DNA of 64,000 bases from Tulasnella sp. 424 (lineage: Eukaryota > Basidiomycota > Agaricomycetes > Cantharellales > Tulasnellaceae). Below are positions 34,877 through 50,499 of this stretch, piece after piece. Under the pieces are notes generated by a model. It searched no databases. It worked only from the letters and a program-made list of their open reading frames with translations, and had not been told where the DNA came from. Both the position numbers and the translations under genes were made by a program. Where the stretch lies: positions 1 through 64,000 of the forward strand of contig WSUB01000174.1 in the NCBI GenBank assembly GCA_019633425.1, written 5' to 3'. Every line of letters begins with the position of its first letter. Position 1 is the first letter of the stretch.

Positions 34877-37800
34877 ATGCAGAACGACGAAAATCACGAC
34901 GCCGGCCCTTCCGCTTTGCCTGGCTCACCGGCTGGTTCGAACCACGACGCTTCCTCCGGTGGATTCCAGCTCAGCGCCAAGCTGGTACGTCCTTCCCGAG
35001 TCCTAAAGAGCAATTTTGATAGCTAACCCAAACGAATTCCATCGTAGAGGGATAAACTCGAGAACTTTGCGAAATGGCGAATTGATTCGTCCTCGGTCGA
35101 ATACCCCAAAGACGCCCGCGAGTTCCGTGGGGGAAGCGCGACAGTTTCACGAGCCATCTTGGTCTCTCCTTCAGGTGTTAAAGAGAGAAAAGCACAATGC
35201 AGTCCTACCAAAAGCAAAGGTCTAGACTTACCTGCGGGAGAAACGTCTCGGCAGCGGAAGGTCGGTGCTAATAAGGTTTACTTACCGGTCACCATGAAGA
35301 TGAGCGACTCATCAGCTCTAACCTCGTAGAATGTTGCAGTGAAGAAGATGAATATATCAAGTGACCAATCGCGGGTATTAGGGGTAAGGAGACTCCGGAC
35401 GATCACGTTGGGTTTCCAAGCTAAGCTCTTATTTCCGCTTAGTTGACGCTCAGGGAAGCGGAATTCTTGGTCGGAATTTCTCACGAAAACGTCATTAAAC
35501 TCGAAGGATTCGTCGAAGACTTGTCCAAGGATGTAGTGTGGCTGGTCTTTCCTTGGGAGGACAACGGTACCTTGAAGGATTTTATGGCCTCGGCAGACTG
35601 GGAAATCCCAGAACGAATTTCGCTGGTACAATAGAACTGCTTTTCGTCGACCATCTCTCAGGCTAAGACTATGTATTCCAGATTAACGACGTGGCTAGAG
35701 GAGTCGAATACCTCCATAGCCAAAAACCTCCCATACGCCACGGCGACCTGAAATCCGTACGTCCCGACGGCGTCATAATGAACTGCTGACAAGCTTACGT
35801 TCAAGATTTTCAGATAAATATCTTGGTGAACTCAAAATGCCGGGCGATAATTACCGACTTTGGATCCGCGCGTCGTCTCAAGACTCAGGATCGAGACAAG
35901 GAGACCAGCCGAGCAGAAAACAAACCACAAGCAGTTCTGTCGCTTGAAGCAACGTTCTGTGGCTCCACTAGAACTATAGGCATAACTCTGACTGGGGATC
36001 ATTACACCCTTCGGTGGGCTGCACCAGAGCTGTTGCGAGAAGAAAAAGCTACCCTTGGGAGTGATATCTGGGCGTTGGGATGGGTAGCATACGAGGTAAA
36101 TTTCATCTTATATATCGTTCTTAGTCAATGCTCAAATCTGCCCCTAATAGGTCATGACCAACTCGATCCCGTTTCAGGACGTTAAGGACACCGTGGTCGT
36201 CATACGGGTCATTAAGGGAGACCTCCCTTCCATCACCGACAATGCTCGCATGTCATTGATTCATGCACTCTGTTCCCTCATGCGCGTGTGCTGGAGCATC
36301 GACCCTCAAAAACGACCGACCGCTACATATTGTCGAAGTTTAATCGATTGGATGGTGAGTCATGCTGGTTTTGGGTCAATTACACGCCACATGGATTGAC
36401 TATGTTTGATACAGCCTATGAGTCGGCCAAACCAGATACGAACGGCGGAAACAGCGGCTTCGAGAGCTCGCTCACCAGCGCTTCTGATGCAATTGGGAGA
36501 TATGTACAGGCGGCAGGGCGACAACCCGAACGCGCTGAACTTCTTCACCCGCGCTCTGGCTGGCTACAGACATGTCGGGGACAGTAAAGGAAGGGCGGCT
36601 GCGCTGGTGCAGCTAGCACAGGTGCACAGGCTTCAAAGCAACTACAGCAAGGCCGTGATGTTCTATTCCAAGGCCCTAAACATCCGCATCGACATCGGCG
36701 ACAGACAGGGGAGAGCTGACGCTCTTTGGGGTCTCGCCGAGGTACATCGGGTTCTCAACGAGTGCAGCAAGGCTGGCACATTCTACTCCCAGGTCCTTCA
36801 AATTAGCACCGACATCGGCAACACGAGAGGGAGAGCTGACGCCCTTTTGGGTCTCGCTGACGTCCATCTGGTTCAAACCAAGTACGACCAGGCCCTCGTA
36901 CTCTACTCCGAGGCACTACAAATCTGCATCAACATTGGCGACAGGAATGGAAGAGCTGACGCTCTTTGGGGTCTCGCTGAGGTGCATCGGGCTCGGAATG
37001 AGTCCAGCCAGGCCGTCACACTCTACTCCGAGGTTCTACAAATCCGCACCGACATCGGCGACAGGAGAGGGAGAGCTGATGCTCTTTGGGGCCTCGCCGA
37101 CATACATCGGGTTCGAAACGAGTATAGCCAGGCCGTCACAGTCTATTCCGAGGTTCTCCAAATCCGCACCGACGTTGGCGACAGGAAAGGGAGAGCCGAG
37201 GCTTTTTGGGGTCTCGCTGAGGTACATTGGCTTCAAAAGGAGTACAACCAAGCCGTAATATTCTACTCCGAGGTTCTTCAGATCCGTACCGACATCGGCG
37301 ACAGGAAAGGGAGAGCTGACGCATTCTGGTGTCTCGCCGAGGTGCATCGGGTTTGGCGCGAGTACAGCCAGGCCGACACGTTTTACTCCGAGGCCTTGCA
37401 AATCTACACCGATGTTGGCGACAAGAAAGGGAGAGCTGACGCTCTTTGGGGTCTCGCCGAAGTGCATCGGGTTCGGAACGAGTACAGCCAGGCCAGCACA
37501 CTCTACTCCGAGGTTCGACAAATCCGCACGGACATCGGCGACAGGAGAGGGAGAGCTGATGCTCTTCGGGGCCTCGCCGACATACATCGGGTTAGAAACG
37601 AGTATAGTCAGGCCGTCACACTCTATTCCGAGGTTCTCCAAATCTGCACCGACGTTGACGACAGGAAAGGGAGAGCTGAGGCTCTTTGGGGTCTCGCCGA
37701 GGTACATCGGTTTCAAAACGAATACAACCTGGCCGCCAAATTCTACTCCGAGGCTCTTCAAATTCGTACCGAGATCGGCGATAAAGGGAGAGCTGACGCT

Positions 37801-39039
37801 CTTTGGGGCCTCGCCGAGGTGCATCGCATTTGGTGCGAGTACAGCCAGGCCGACACGTTTTACTCCGAGGCCTTGCAAATCTACACCGACGTCGGCGACA
37901 AGAAAGGGAGAGCTGACGCTCTTTGGGGTCTCGCCGAAGTGCATCGGGTTCGGAACGAGTACAGCCGGGCCATCACAGTCTACTCCGAGGTTCTACAAAT
38001 CCGCTCCGACATCGGTGACGAGCTCGGAAGAGCCAGCGCTCTTTGGGGCCTCGCTGACATCCATCGAATTCGAAATGAGTATAGTCAGGCCGTCGCACTC
38101 TATTCCGAGGTTCTTCAAATCCGCACCGACGTTGGGAACGGGAAAGGGAGAGCTGAGGCTCTTTGGGGTCTCGCCGAGGTACATTGGCTTCAAAACGAGT
38201 ACAACCAGGCCGTCATATGCTATTCCGAGGTTCTTCAAATCCAAACTGATATCGGCGACCCGAAAGGAAGAGCTTATGCTCTTTGGGGACTCGCTGAGGT
38301 GCATCTGGTTTGGCGGGAGTACAGCCAGGCATACACATTTTACTCCGAGGCCTTACAAATCCACACCGACATCGACGACAATAAAGGGAGGGCTGACGCT
38401 CTTTGGGGTCTCGCTGAGGTGCATCGCGTTCGGAACGAGTACAGCCGGGTCGTCACGCTCTACTCTGAGGTGCGACAAATCCGCACCGACATCGGCGACA
38501 GGAGAGGGAGAGCTGACGCTCTTTGCGGTCTCGCTGAGGTGCATCGCGTTCGGAAAGAGTACGGCCAGGCCGTCACACTCTATTCAGAGGCTCTACAAAT
38601 CCGCATCGCCATCGGCGACAGGAAAGGGAGAGCTGACGCTCTTTGGGGGCTCGCCGAGACACATCGGGTTGGGAACAAGTACAGCCAGGCCCTCACGCTC
38701 TACTCTGAGGTTCTACAAATCCGTACCGACATCGATGACAGGAAAGGGAGAGCTGACGCTCTTCGAGGTATCGCGAAGGTGCATCGTGTCCAAAACGAGT
38801 ACAGTCAGGCCACCACATTCTATTCGGAGGCCCTGGAGATCTATACCGACATCTGCGACCGATCCGGGAGAGCTTCCGCTCTGCTGAGCCTTGCTCATCT
38901 GCATCGCAATCAGAGTGACTACGATGGTGCAATTCGTCGTTATAAAGAAGCTGCTGAAACCTTTGAAAATATCGGACATACTCAGGAGGCAGCTTACGCT
39001 TTGAACGAAGCTTCCAAACTCCGTCGATTATCCAAGTGA
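34877..39039 (+). CDS. kinase-TPR copy 5 (most complete; TKL-like kinase with about 21 TPRs)
   Basis: Exons 34877-34984, 35048-35260, 35330-35383, 35443-35625, 35682-35756, 35814-36095, 36151-36354 and 36415-39039 give 1247 aa, all GT-AG. Residues about 1-60 are Ser/Gly-rich. A glycine-loop-like RGGSATVSRAIL is followed by an insertion before VAVKK (Lys about 112), then REAEF (alpha-C Glu), HGDLKS (Asp about 208), INILV, DFGSARR (about 226), APELL and a C-lobe ending KRPTATY. Then 40-aa TPRs to the end, closing with a divergent terminal repeat (RRYKEAAETFENIGHT) and LRRLSK. This is a TKL-type Ser/Thr kinase with an LGN/kinesin-light-chain-like TPR domain. It best represents the ancestral gene. 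Partner and pathway unknown. Confidence 0.88.
37099..38535 (+). repeat. 480-bp higher-order repeat (four TPRs) x3 in kinase-TPR 5
   Basis: A four-TPR block beginning ADIHRVRNEYSQAV recurs at 37099, 37579 and 38056. Spacing is 480 bp and then 477 bp, the second block lacking one codon. The four TPR types inside keep their order (ADIHRxRNEY, WLQxEYN, xWxEYSQA, HRVRNEYS). This indicates duplication of multi-repeat blocks by unequal crossing-over. Confidence 0.85.
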
Positions 39040-39254
39040 AAAAAACGGACTTTTCCTATTGTGTACCTTATGTCCTCTATGACGATTTATGTTGCGATGC
39101 GTTTAAATTTATTTCATACTGTTTCCCTGCTCTTTGTGGTTGCGCTGATCATGTCGGCGGGTCCGAGTAAGGTTCTCACGTCCTGCCTCTCTCTCAAAAC
39201 GCTCCGTCACTAAACACTGAACGCACTTGGTATATTGACATTTACAAATGGATC

Positions 39255-40765
39255 CTACAGTTTTAATCTCTTTTTCTTATTAATAGGTTTGGTTGACGTA
39301 GCCGGAGCATCCTCTTCCCCCGTCTTCCTCTTCAAGCCTCTCTTGACACCGTAGGCTGCTCGCTGCTCGTCCCGGAGGTATTTCCACACCGAAGAGTCCT
39401 TGTACGGTAGCATAAACCTATCGGTGGCGTTGGGTGGGTGGAACCAGTAGTTGAACGCCATGTGAATGTCGGATGGCGATGAGCTGGACGAGGTGACTTC
39501 GTGCCACCACGAGGCAGGGAGGTAGAGCATCTCCCCCGCCTTGAGATTAACGACGAAGGGCGGGCCGGCAGATTTGAGTGAAGAGAGGAAGGACGAGGTA
39601 GAGGGGTTGGAGGAAGGGGGAGCGGTGGTGGTTGGGAGATTCAGATAGGAATGGAGGACCGAGGTTGGGATGCCGGAAAACGAGGAGGGATCTTCCTCTT
39701 CTTGATCGTTGGACTCGTCTTCGTCGTTGCCACCAATACCTCCCCATTCTTCCTCCTCATTCTCGTTCATCTTGCCTTTCTTCTCCTGGGCCTCCAACCT
39801 GGCAAGAATAGCGTCTGCATCATCCGCGTCGTTCCCGGCCAAGTCCGCATCGGCCGAATCGCCTTGAAGTTCCCTGAACGCGTTTCGAGCTTCCTCATAC
39901 GCCTTCTTGATAAGCTTAGCTTCCATAGTTCGTGTCTTTGAGCCTGACTTCAGTTCCGACATTCGCCTCTTTAGCGCCTGCATTTTGTACTTCGCAGCAT
40001 CGTAGCTGTTGAGGCCATCGGACCGAACGGGATTGTGTTCATAGGAGATTAGACCGTTAGGGTGGACTTTTTTGATCTTCCCGTGTGGGTGTAGGTGATG
40101 AGATTGACTGGGTGGATAGAGAACGAAACGCTTTCGACCTTGAAGAAGGCAGTACAGGTTATCGTGAAAGTCGTGATGCTGGGAGAGCCGAAGACCGAGT
40201 CAGATTCGAAGAGTCATCGGAAGCAAATCACTCACCAGGCCCGAAGAAGAACCTTCTTTCGATTTTCCAACCCATAAGTTTACTTGCTGAAGGACCAAGT
40301 TACCCATCAACATCGGAACCAAGGGGAAATCGTCTTTCAGAGCGTTCGTGGGTGGAGGGAAGGTCTGCGGTACATCATCGTCGTCGGAATACTGAGTGGT
40401 AAGGTAGTGATAGGGACCATTTTTGCTTTGAAGACTGTCAAGGAAGTCTCTAAACCCCATTGATACCCGCTGAACCCCGGTCCCGAACTGTTTGGACTTT
40501 TGGTCCATCGGCTCCACCATCAGTTGAACGTGACCAGCTTTCTCCTTTAGGTATTTTATATCCGTCTATAGCACAGGCAAAATCTCAGACTAAATTCCGT
40601 CCCGAATAAATTTAAAGTCAGCGCGCGTACCCACTTCTTTGCCCTAAATGTTGGGTCATTGGGCAGTCCACGCAATATCGCTGGTTTCCTCTTTGCGACA
40701 TAATTCGAGAAGAATTCTTGTGGATCGATGTTGGGATCCAATGTGTCAAGTGGGAGGCCAGTCAT
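39255..40765 (-). CDS. JmjC-domain Fe(II)/2-oxoglutarate oxygenase, JMJD7-like
   Basis: Three exons, 40765-40631, 40565-40236 and 40178-39255, give 462 aa, all in frame. The N-terminus (PQEFFSNYVAKRKPAILRG) matches the start of Cupin_8/JmjC hydroxylases. HHDFHDNLYCLLQGRKRF places the HxD iron ligands at about 156-158, and LPASWWHEV places the distal His at about 381. The closest family features are those of JMJD7 (HxDxxxNLYC, GEMLYLPAxWxH), which hydroxylates lysine on specific proteins; the fungal substrate is unknown. It differs from animal JMJD7 by a long acidic insertion (about 255-330) and a basic C-terminal tail that may be an NLS. It is divergent from ISWI across 205 bp. This is the only intact copy; four others are broken. 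Confidence 0.85.
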
Positions 40766-40970
40766 GAGGACGTGAGGTCATTGGGTGCAATGAAAAGTAG
40801 AGAGCGTGAGATGTTTGGATTTTTGTGGTCCAGAAAACAACGGAGGGGATACGCGCCTCAGTTCCCGTCCAGAATTCCCTTTCCACAAAAACCACATCAC
40901 CCCCTTCCCATCTTCATTCGCACCCGACACTCTCATTTCACAAAACATTCGCAACGCGTCACTCAACATA
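40766..40970. promoter_or_regulatory. bidirectional promoter of JmjC and ISWI
   Basis: 205 bp separate the two start codons. The block is repeated, with changes, beside each ISWI remnant (about 12335-12505, 22985-23140 and 30780-30948). It includes CCGTGAGATGTTTGGATTTT and a CGCTCAAAAATATAATG-like start context. Confidence 0.55.
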
Positions 40971-45585
<4,615 letters not shown>

Positions 45586-46202
45586 GGGAGCAGTAGTATG
45601 GGGACTTTGTGAGCTGGCGATATTAGATGTTTTCAGTGGTGTTGGCTTCTTTATTTTCGTTGTACTTGTATTTGCCTAGAAATAATGTCTCCGTTTAACG
45701 CTACTTGTGATCGGTGACGATTCCGTGTCTCCTCCACCTCCCCTTGTTGGATGCCGCGCTGAGTTAACGCAAGGGCATATGGAGTCGGCTGCAAAATATC
45801 GGGCAGGCGGCATTACTCTCCACCGGCAACAAGACGGGTCCCTTGAAGCTCGGATCCAACTCTTGCCCTTGCCGACAGCCGTCGAGCATCGAGCTCCCTT
45901 ACTCTCGACCTCAAGCATAGGCATCCTCTCCAATCAAGGCGCCGGAGACATCCGCAGTCACATTAAACCATTGAGACGTAATAATACCCCCATAATTACA
46001 GATGTCTACAAACGGGTGCGGCTATGCGGTACGAGTCCGTGCCCTCCTCGAGCTCACCCAATGCAACATCCTTCCAACACTCGTCAACCGATGTCTGGCA
46101 TGGATCTTCCACGTTCGGATGGCGCCTATACCACTGCCCCAACCAGTGCAAGAGTGGAATTGATTGCTAGTAGCTGTACCGGCGGGCGGGTTGGGAACGA
46201 CA
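45586..46202. other. convergent spacer between ISWI and tandem kinase 1
   Basis: The 3' ends of both genes face each other. The sequence is repeated with about the same length after the second ISWI copy (54776-55399). The small ORFs are not conserved between the two copies, so I call no gene. Confidence 0.6.
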
Positions 46203-48506
46203 CTATGCTTCTTCGCGAGACGAGTTCAAGCGGCTGAATGCCTCCGTCATGGAAATCCGGTCCTCTGGCGCTGTTGCCCAGCAAGCCGCAGCCACCGCCC
46301 AGGATGCCACATAACTGTATCCATCGACGGGACAAAGTTGAGGCTCCTGCTTTGGACGTTCATGTTTACCCAAAACGGCAAGTATGACTGCGGCGTTCGC
46401 CTTTATGTGGTTAAACGGGGCTTGACCGGTCAGCACCTTGAATAAACCGTTAGCCAGGGGGGAAACCACATCTTCGGAAAAACGCACTTCAGCGATCGTC
46501 ATTCCAAATGCATAGGCATCCGAGGCCATGGACTTTGAAGACTCCTCCAGTAGCTCAGGACTTTGCCACCGAACAGTCCCGTGGCCATGAAGCCCTATCG
46601 AAGTCGCTGTATCACACTCCCTCGTGAGCCCGAAATCGCAGAGTAAGGCTTGACACCTATCGCCGATCAAGACGTTGCTTCCTTTAACATCTCCATGAAT
46701 GAAACCTTGAGTATGAAGATACTGCAGAGCGTCGGCTGTCTCACAAAGCTGAATCCAGCATTAGTCTGACATGATGAACGGAGACCCCGAAAGATTTTGA
46801 ATACTTACAAGTCTGATACGCTCTGCTCCCGAAGATGTTACCGCATACTCGGCCAAATTGCCGGTACTGATGAAAGGTGATGCAATGTATAGAACCAAGC
46901 CGCGGTTGAACATGCCCAAGAGAGGTAGGACATGTTGGTGTTTGAGTTCTTGCCATAATCTTGCTTCACGAGTGAAACGCTGCCCGACAAGAGTGTCATG
47001 CGCGGTTTGGAAGCTCTTGGTCTAGAGCGCTTACCCTTATCGTATCTTCATTATTCAATCGAGGACACTTCAATGCCACCTGCCCAGCGGTCTTGTGGTA
47101 GCCGAGAAATATGTTGCCAAAGCCACCGTTGGTCTTCACCGGCTCTTGTGAGATTGAAGTGATCCCGTCTTCAAAGCTGCGGTGACTATCAGATTCCTGG
47201 AGCTTTTTGATTTGATTAGAAACAAAGCGCGCGAGCAAAGTGCCGTTTGGCCAAGACATTCCAGGGTAGTTGGGGTCGTAAGCCAAGGGTCGCTTTTTAT
47301 AAGCAATTGTACCCTTACCAATGAAGGGTCCTCTCTTAATCGCTTCAGTACGTCGGACATTGGCATCCTATCCTCCGTTTCCGGTGCCCAGCAGGCTTCA
47401 GCGACCTCCCAAACATTCTCGTACGAGATTCCGGTGGCAGAGTGCTGCGGGATTTTGGAGGGGCGAACCTTATTCACTAGTACTGCCACAATGAGACGGT
47501 GATCGTGCGAAATATCACAGAAAGGAACTTCTCCAGTAAGGACCTGTGAAAGGATAAAGTTGAAAAGCACGCCCAGTCAATTCATAACGTCGAGCAACAT
47601 ACCTCAGTCATCGTCATACTGAACGAATAAACATCCGAACTGAACGACCTGGGTTCGCCGTTAAGAAGCTCTGGACCCATCCACCTTAAGGACCCAAATA
47701 CCCCGGACGAAGTATTAGGCTTCGTTCCTTCCAGCCTCGAGAGCTCAAAGTCGCGGAGGAGGGCATGATTACCATCATCGATCAGAATGCATTCGCCTCT
47801 GATATTCCCATGCACTATACCCTGGGTATGGAGATAATGAACGGCATCGGCCGTCTCGCAAAGCTATTGGACAATATAACGGAATTCAAATCTAAAATCA
47901 AGTAACTTCACAGTAGTTACTCACGAGCTTAATGCGGTTGGCATTCGGGTAGGCCTCGAGGTACGTGAGAATAGTTCCGTTGGCTGTGAAGGGGCTGACC
48001 AAGTAAATTGATTCCTCACGCATGAGGGTTCCCATGAACCGTAGAATGTGTGGATGTCCCAGGCGAGGCCATATCGCCCTTTCGCTTTCAAGTAGCTTCG
48101 GATATCGGCGCAACTGTTAGACCTGGAGGACCTAATTACCAATAAAAAATCATACTTTTAGTTGCCTGGTTTTTGTCTTTCTGTCACCTCTTAATCTTTT
48201 GAGGGCAACCTTTCCAGCAATCCGGTGATGACCTTCAAAGATGTCCCCCAAAGAACCAGTGGAGACGCCGACAGGCTGCGGAGAAATCCAGTCAATCATG
48301 GACTCCATGTCGGCATCTTCTGGGTCTTCTTCTACCAGAAGATGAATCGTCATCAGTACTTTCATAGGAGAAAGCTTGCTCAAGGATGTGCAAAAGAGAA
48401 TTTCCGTACCATCGTTTGGATTTGTTGACGTGTGGCCCTCTCCACTAGATTCCCAAGCAGGGGTGAAGTTTGCGATAGGTCTGGGACAGTACGGCCGTCG
48501 TGGCAT
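46203..48506 (-). CDS. tandem TKL-like kinase: N-terminal pseudokinase plus C-terminal kinase
   Basis: Nine exons (48506-48410, 48331-48156, 48113-47925, 47863-47603, 47543-47319, 47202-47035, 46979-46809, 46748-46488, 46436-46203) give 593 aa. Domain 1 (about 55-316) has VALKRLR but HGN at 172-174 in place of HRD/HGD (catalytic Asp to Asn) and DFE for DFG, so it is a pseudokinase. Domain 2 (about 335-593) has GGFGNIF, VALK, HGDVKGSN (Asp449) and CDFG (467-469), so it looks active. The two domains share the LCETADA(V/L)xYLHTQG exon start, so they arose by internal duplication. The layout recalls JAK JH2-JH1 and plant tandem kinases. The NAK-like gene lies 129 bp upstream on the same strand. 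Partners unknown. Confidence 0.85.
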
Positions 48507-48634
48507 GGTGAGCAGCTCTCGAAGGCTGGATGGGAAGTTTAGATGTGGATCCTGACGAGGGTAAAGGAAAACAGGAGCAAATCATAAAAAAGGAAAAAGA
48601 TCGATTGATTTCCTCTCCGTTGGACCAAGGACGA

Positions 48635-49853
48635 TCATATGCTCACGTTGCGTGCCACTAGCTGCGATACACCAAGAGCTTGGCGTAGTGATTGCTGTAG
48701 ATTTGCTGCGGTAGGCCGAGAATGAGGATCGTCCTGTAGTATCGCGTCTGCAAAACCAGATCAATGTCTCAGTCCGCCGATTGACGGTGAAAACTCACCA
48801 AGCAGCCTCTGGACCGCGGGGTAATCGGTACCACTGTTTGGGACTGGGGTTGATTTACCGTCGATGTGACCTCGGGGCGGGTGTTGATGATAACACAGCA
48901 GGTGTAGCAGGTCCCCGATGCACCAAATATCTAAGAAAGGGGATTGTCGCTGAGTAAATCGTCTAATCGTACCGGAAAACAAATAGACCAACGAAGAACG
49001 CACCCGACTTCTCTGTAACCCCTTCCTCGTATTGGACTTCGGTCATTTCCGGGGACCTGCAGTCTCGATCCGTGAAGCATTCCAAGTCCTCATAAACCGC
49101 TGAAAGCTGATCTTGCGAAAAGCCATATGCCAAAGGAAAAGCTGCACTGATAAAGCTGACCAGTTTGAAGCTGCCTGATACGGTCTCGACTACGCTGCTG
49201 AGACGGATGTCTCGATGAAGCAGCGGAGGTCTTAAACGATGGAGAAAGGTGACAGCATCCACGACATCGATACCGATACGGAGGACCCTTTCCTCAGGAA
49301 TATGGGTTCCGAGCCTGTGGTGTTCTTCGAGAAGGTCCGCAAGAGTTCTAACCTCTGACTCTGCGAAAAGGTAGAAGACGTCCCACCGAGGGGTATCGCC
49401 GACGGCCGCACAGGAAACGACGTAATGGTCTAGAAGCTGGACCACGTTGGGGTGGCCATTCTTTGTCAAAAGCGACTGAGGGTTCGTCGGATCAACCCCA
49501 TTAATCCAGTGTCGACGGACGAACATTTGGAGACTGCTCCCATGGACTTACCGATAATTGGATCTCGCTTTCGCACGCATCTTTCAGTGCCTCGGTGACA
49601 CTGAGAGCCTTCCGGAGTGTACATGGCTTCCAACTTCCTTCGGTTTTATCCGTGCTCGCTCGGGCAGTGACTTGGTAGCTCTCCAGGTAGTAGTCTTTCA
49701 ATTTCTCCTCTAAAGGAAACCCGAAGCGTGTATCAATGTCGCAGCTCTGACCGCCTTTGTCAAGTCCGTACCGGAACGTAAGAACCGCTCGACGCGGACA
49801 ACGTGTCCACCGATGGTCAACGATTCCCCAAGTGGGAGAGAGGGTTGAGTCAT
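48635..49853 (-). CDS. NAK/Ark1-Prk1-like pseudokinase, copy 1
   Basis: Exons 49853-49772, 49709-49552, 49475-49004, 48930-48799 and 48747-48635 give 318 aa. An in-frame upstream ATG (49919) would add 22 aa; I prefer 49853 because the second copy has only this start. The fold matches NAK-family kinases (GGHVVRVERFL start, NGHPNVVQLLDHY, LHRLRPPLLHRDIRL, RSPEM, DIWCIGDLLHLLCY, SRPTAANL). However the glycine loop is replaced by SEEKLKDYY and the DFG region reads LVSFIS, so the metal-binding Asp is missing. Relatives regulate endocytosis and actin; here a scaffold or regulatory role is inferred. It is followed 129 bp later by the tandem kinase on the same strand. Confidence 0.8.
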
Positions 49854-50499
49854 TCTTGATTCGTCAGTTTCGGGATCTCCACTGTAGATGTAACGAGTTA
49901 GTCCATCGCATTTAGTCACTTCCTATATACAGCATTTCTGCAGGAGCGCGCTCACAAGGGCTGAGTTGATTCGACGTGAACGAGATGATACGGGTCAAGG
50001 GAAGGAACGAGGAATCGTTGCAATATTTATACGTGTTCCGGCCGGAGATAATCTGTGGGACAAGCCTCACTTCGTAACGAATGGCGTTTGAGATAGATAA
50101 CCGTACCCTTGAGGCGATGAATTCTATCGATGGAACTCTTGCTTCTTGCTATCCTATCACATGCCTTGCCTTTGACGCACGCATGATCTGGTCAAGCAAG
50201 TGCAAACACTCATCATCGAGAATCGTAGTGGGCAGGGGAGAAATGGCAAAGCACGGTCACGGAGGCGCTTTGTTGCATGATAAACGCAAGTGAAATATTC
50301 ACCTTCAACCCTTCATATGCAGTCCTTGGGCGAAGTAGCGTTGCAACGTCGCGAATTTTCCCAGTATTGTTGTCTCGTGTGCACTGCGTCGCACACAGGG
50401 GCATCCTTTGGTTGGCGTCCTTATGTAAGCCAGCTTGTTCGCAGTCTAAATACGAAGAAATCCCCGGCCTCTCTCTCCGAACCTCAAGTACTAGCACTC
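49854..50499. other. spacer upstream of NAK-like 1, with a block shared with 58.8 kb
   Basis: Holds the NAK-like promoter. At about 50286-50375 a block (GTGAAATATTCACC start, GTTGCAACGTCGCGAATTT) recurs at 58768-58850, marking the left edge of the second and third ISWI relics. No gene seen. Confidence 0.55.
50025..50031 (-). promoter_or_regulatory. TATA box of NAK-like gene 1
   Basis: On the minus strand TATAAAT, 172 nt before the start at 49853 (106 before the alternative ATG). The copy-2 counterpart TATAAAC sits at nearly the same distance. Confidence 0.4.
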
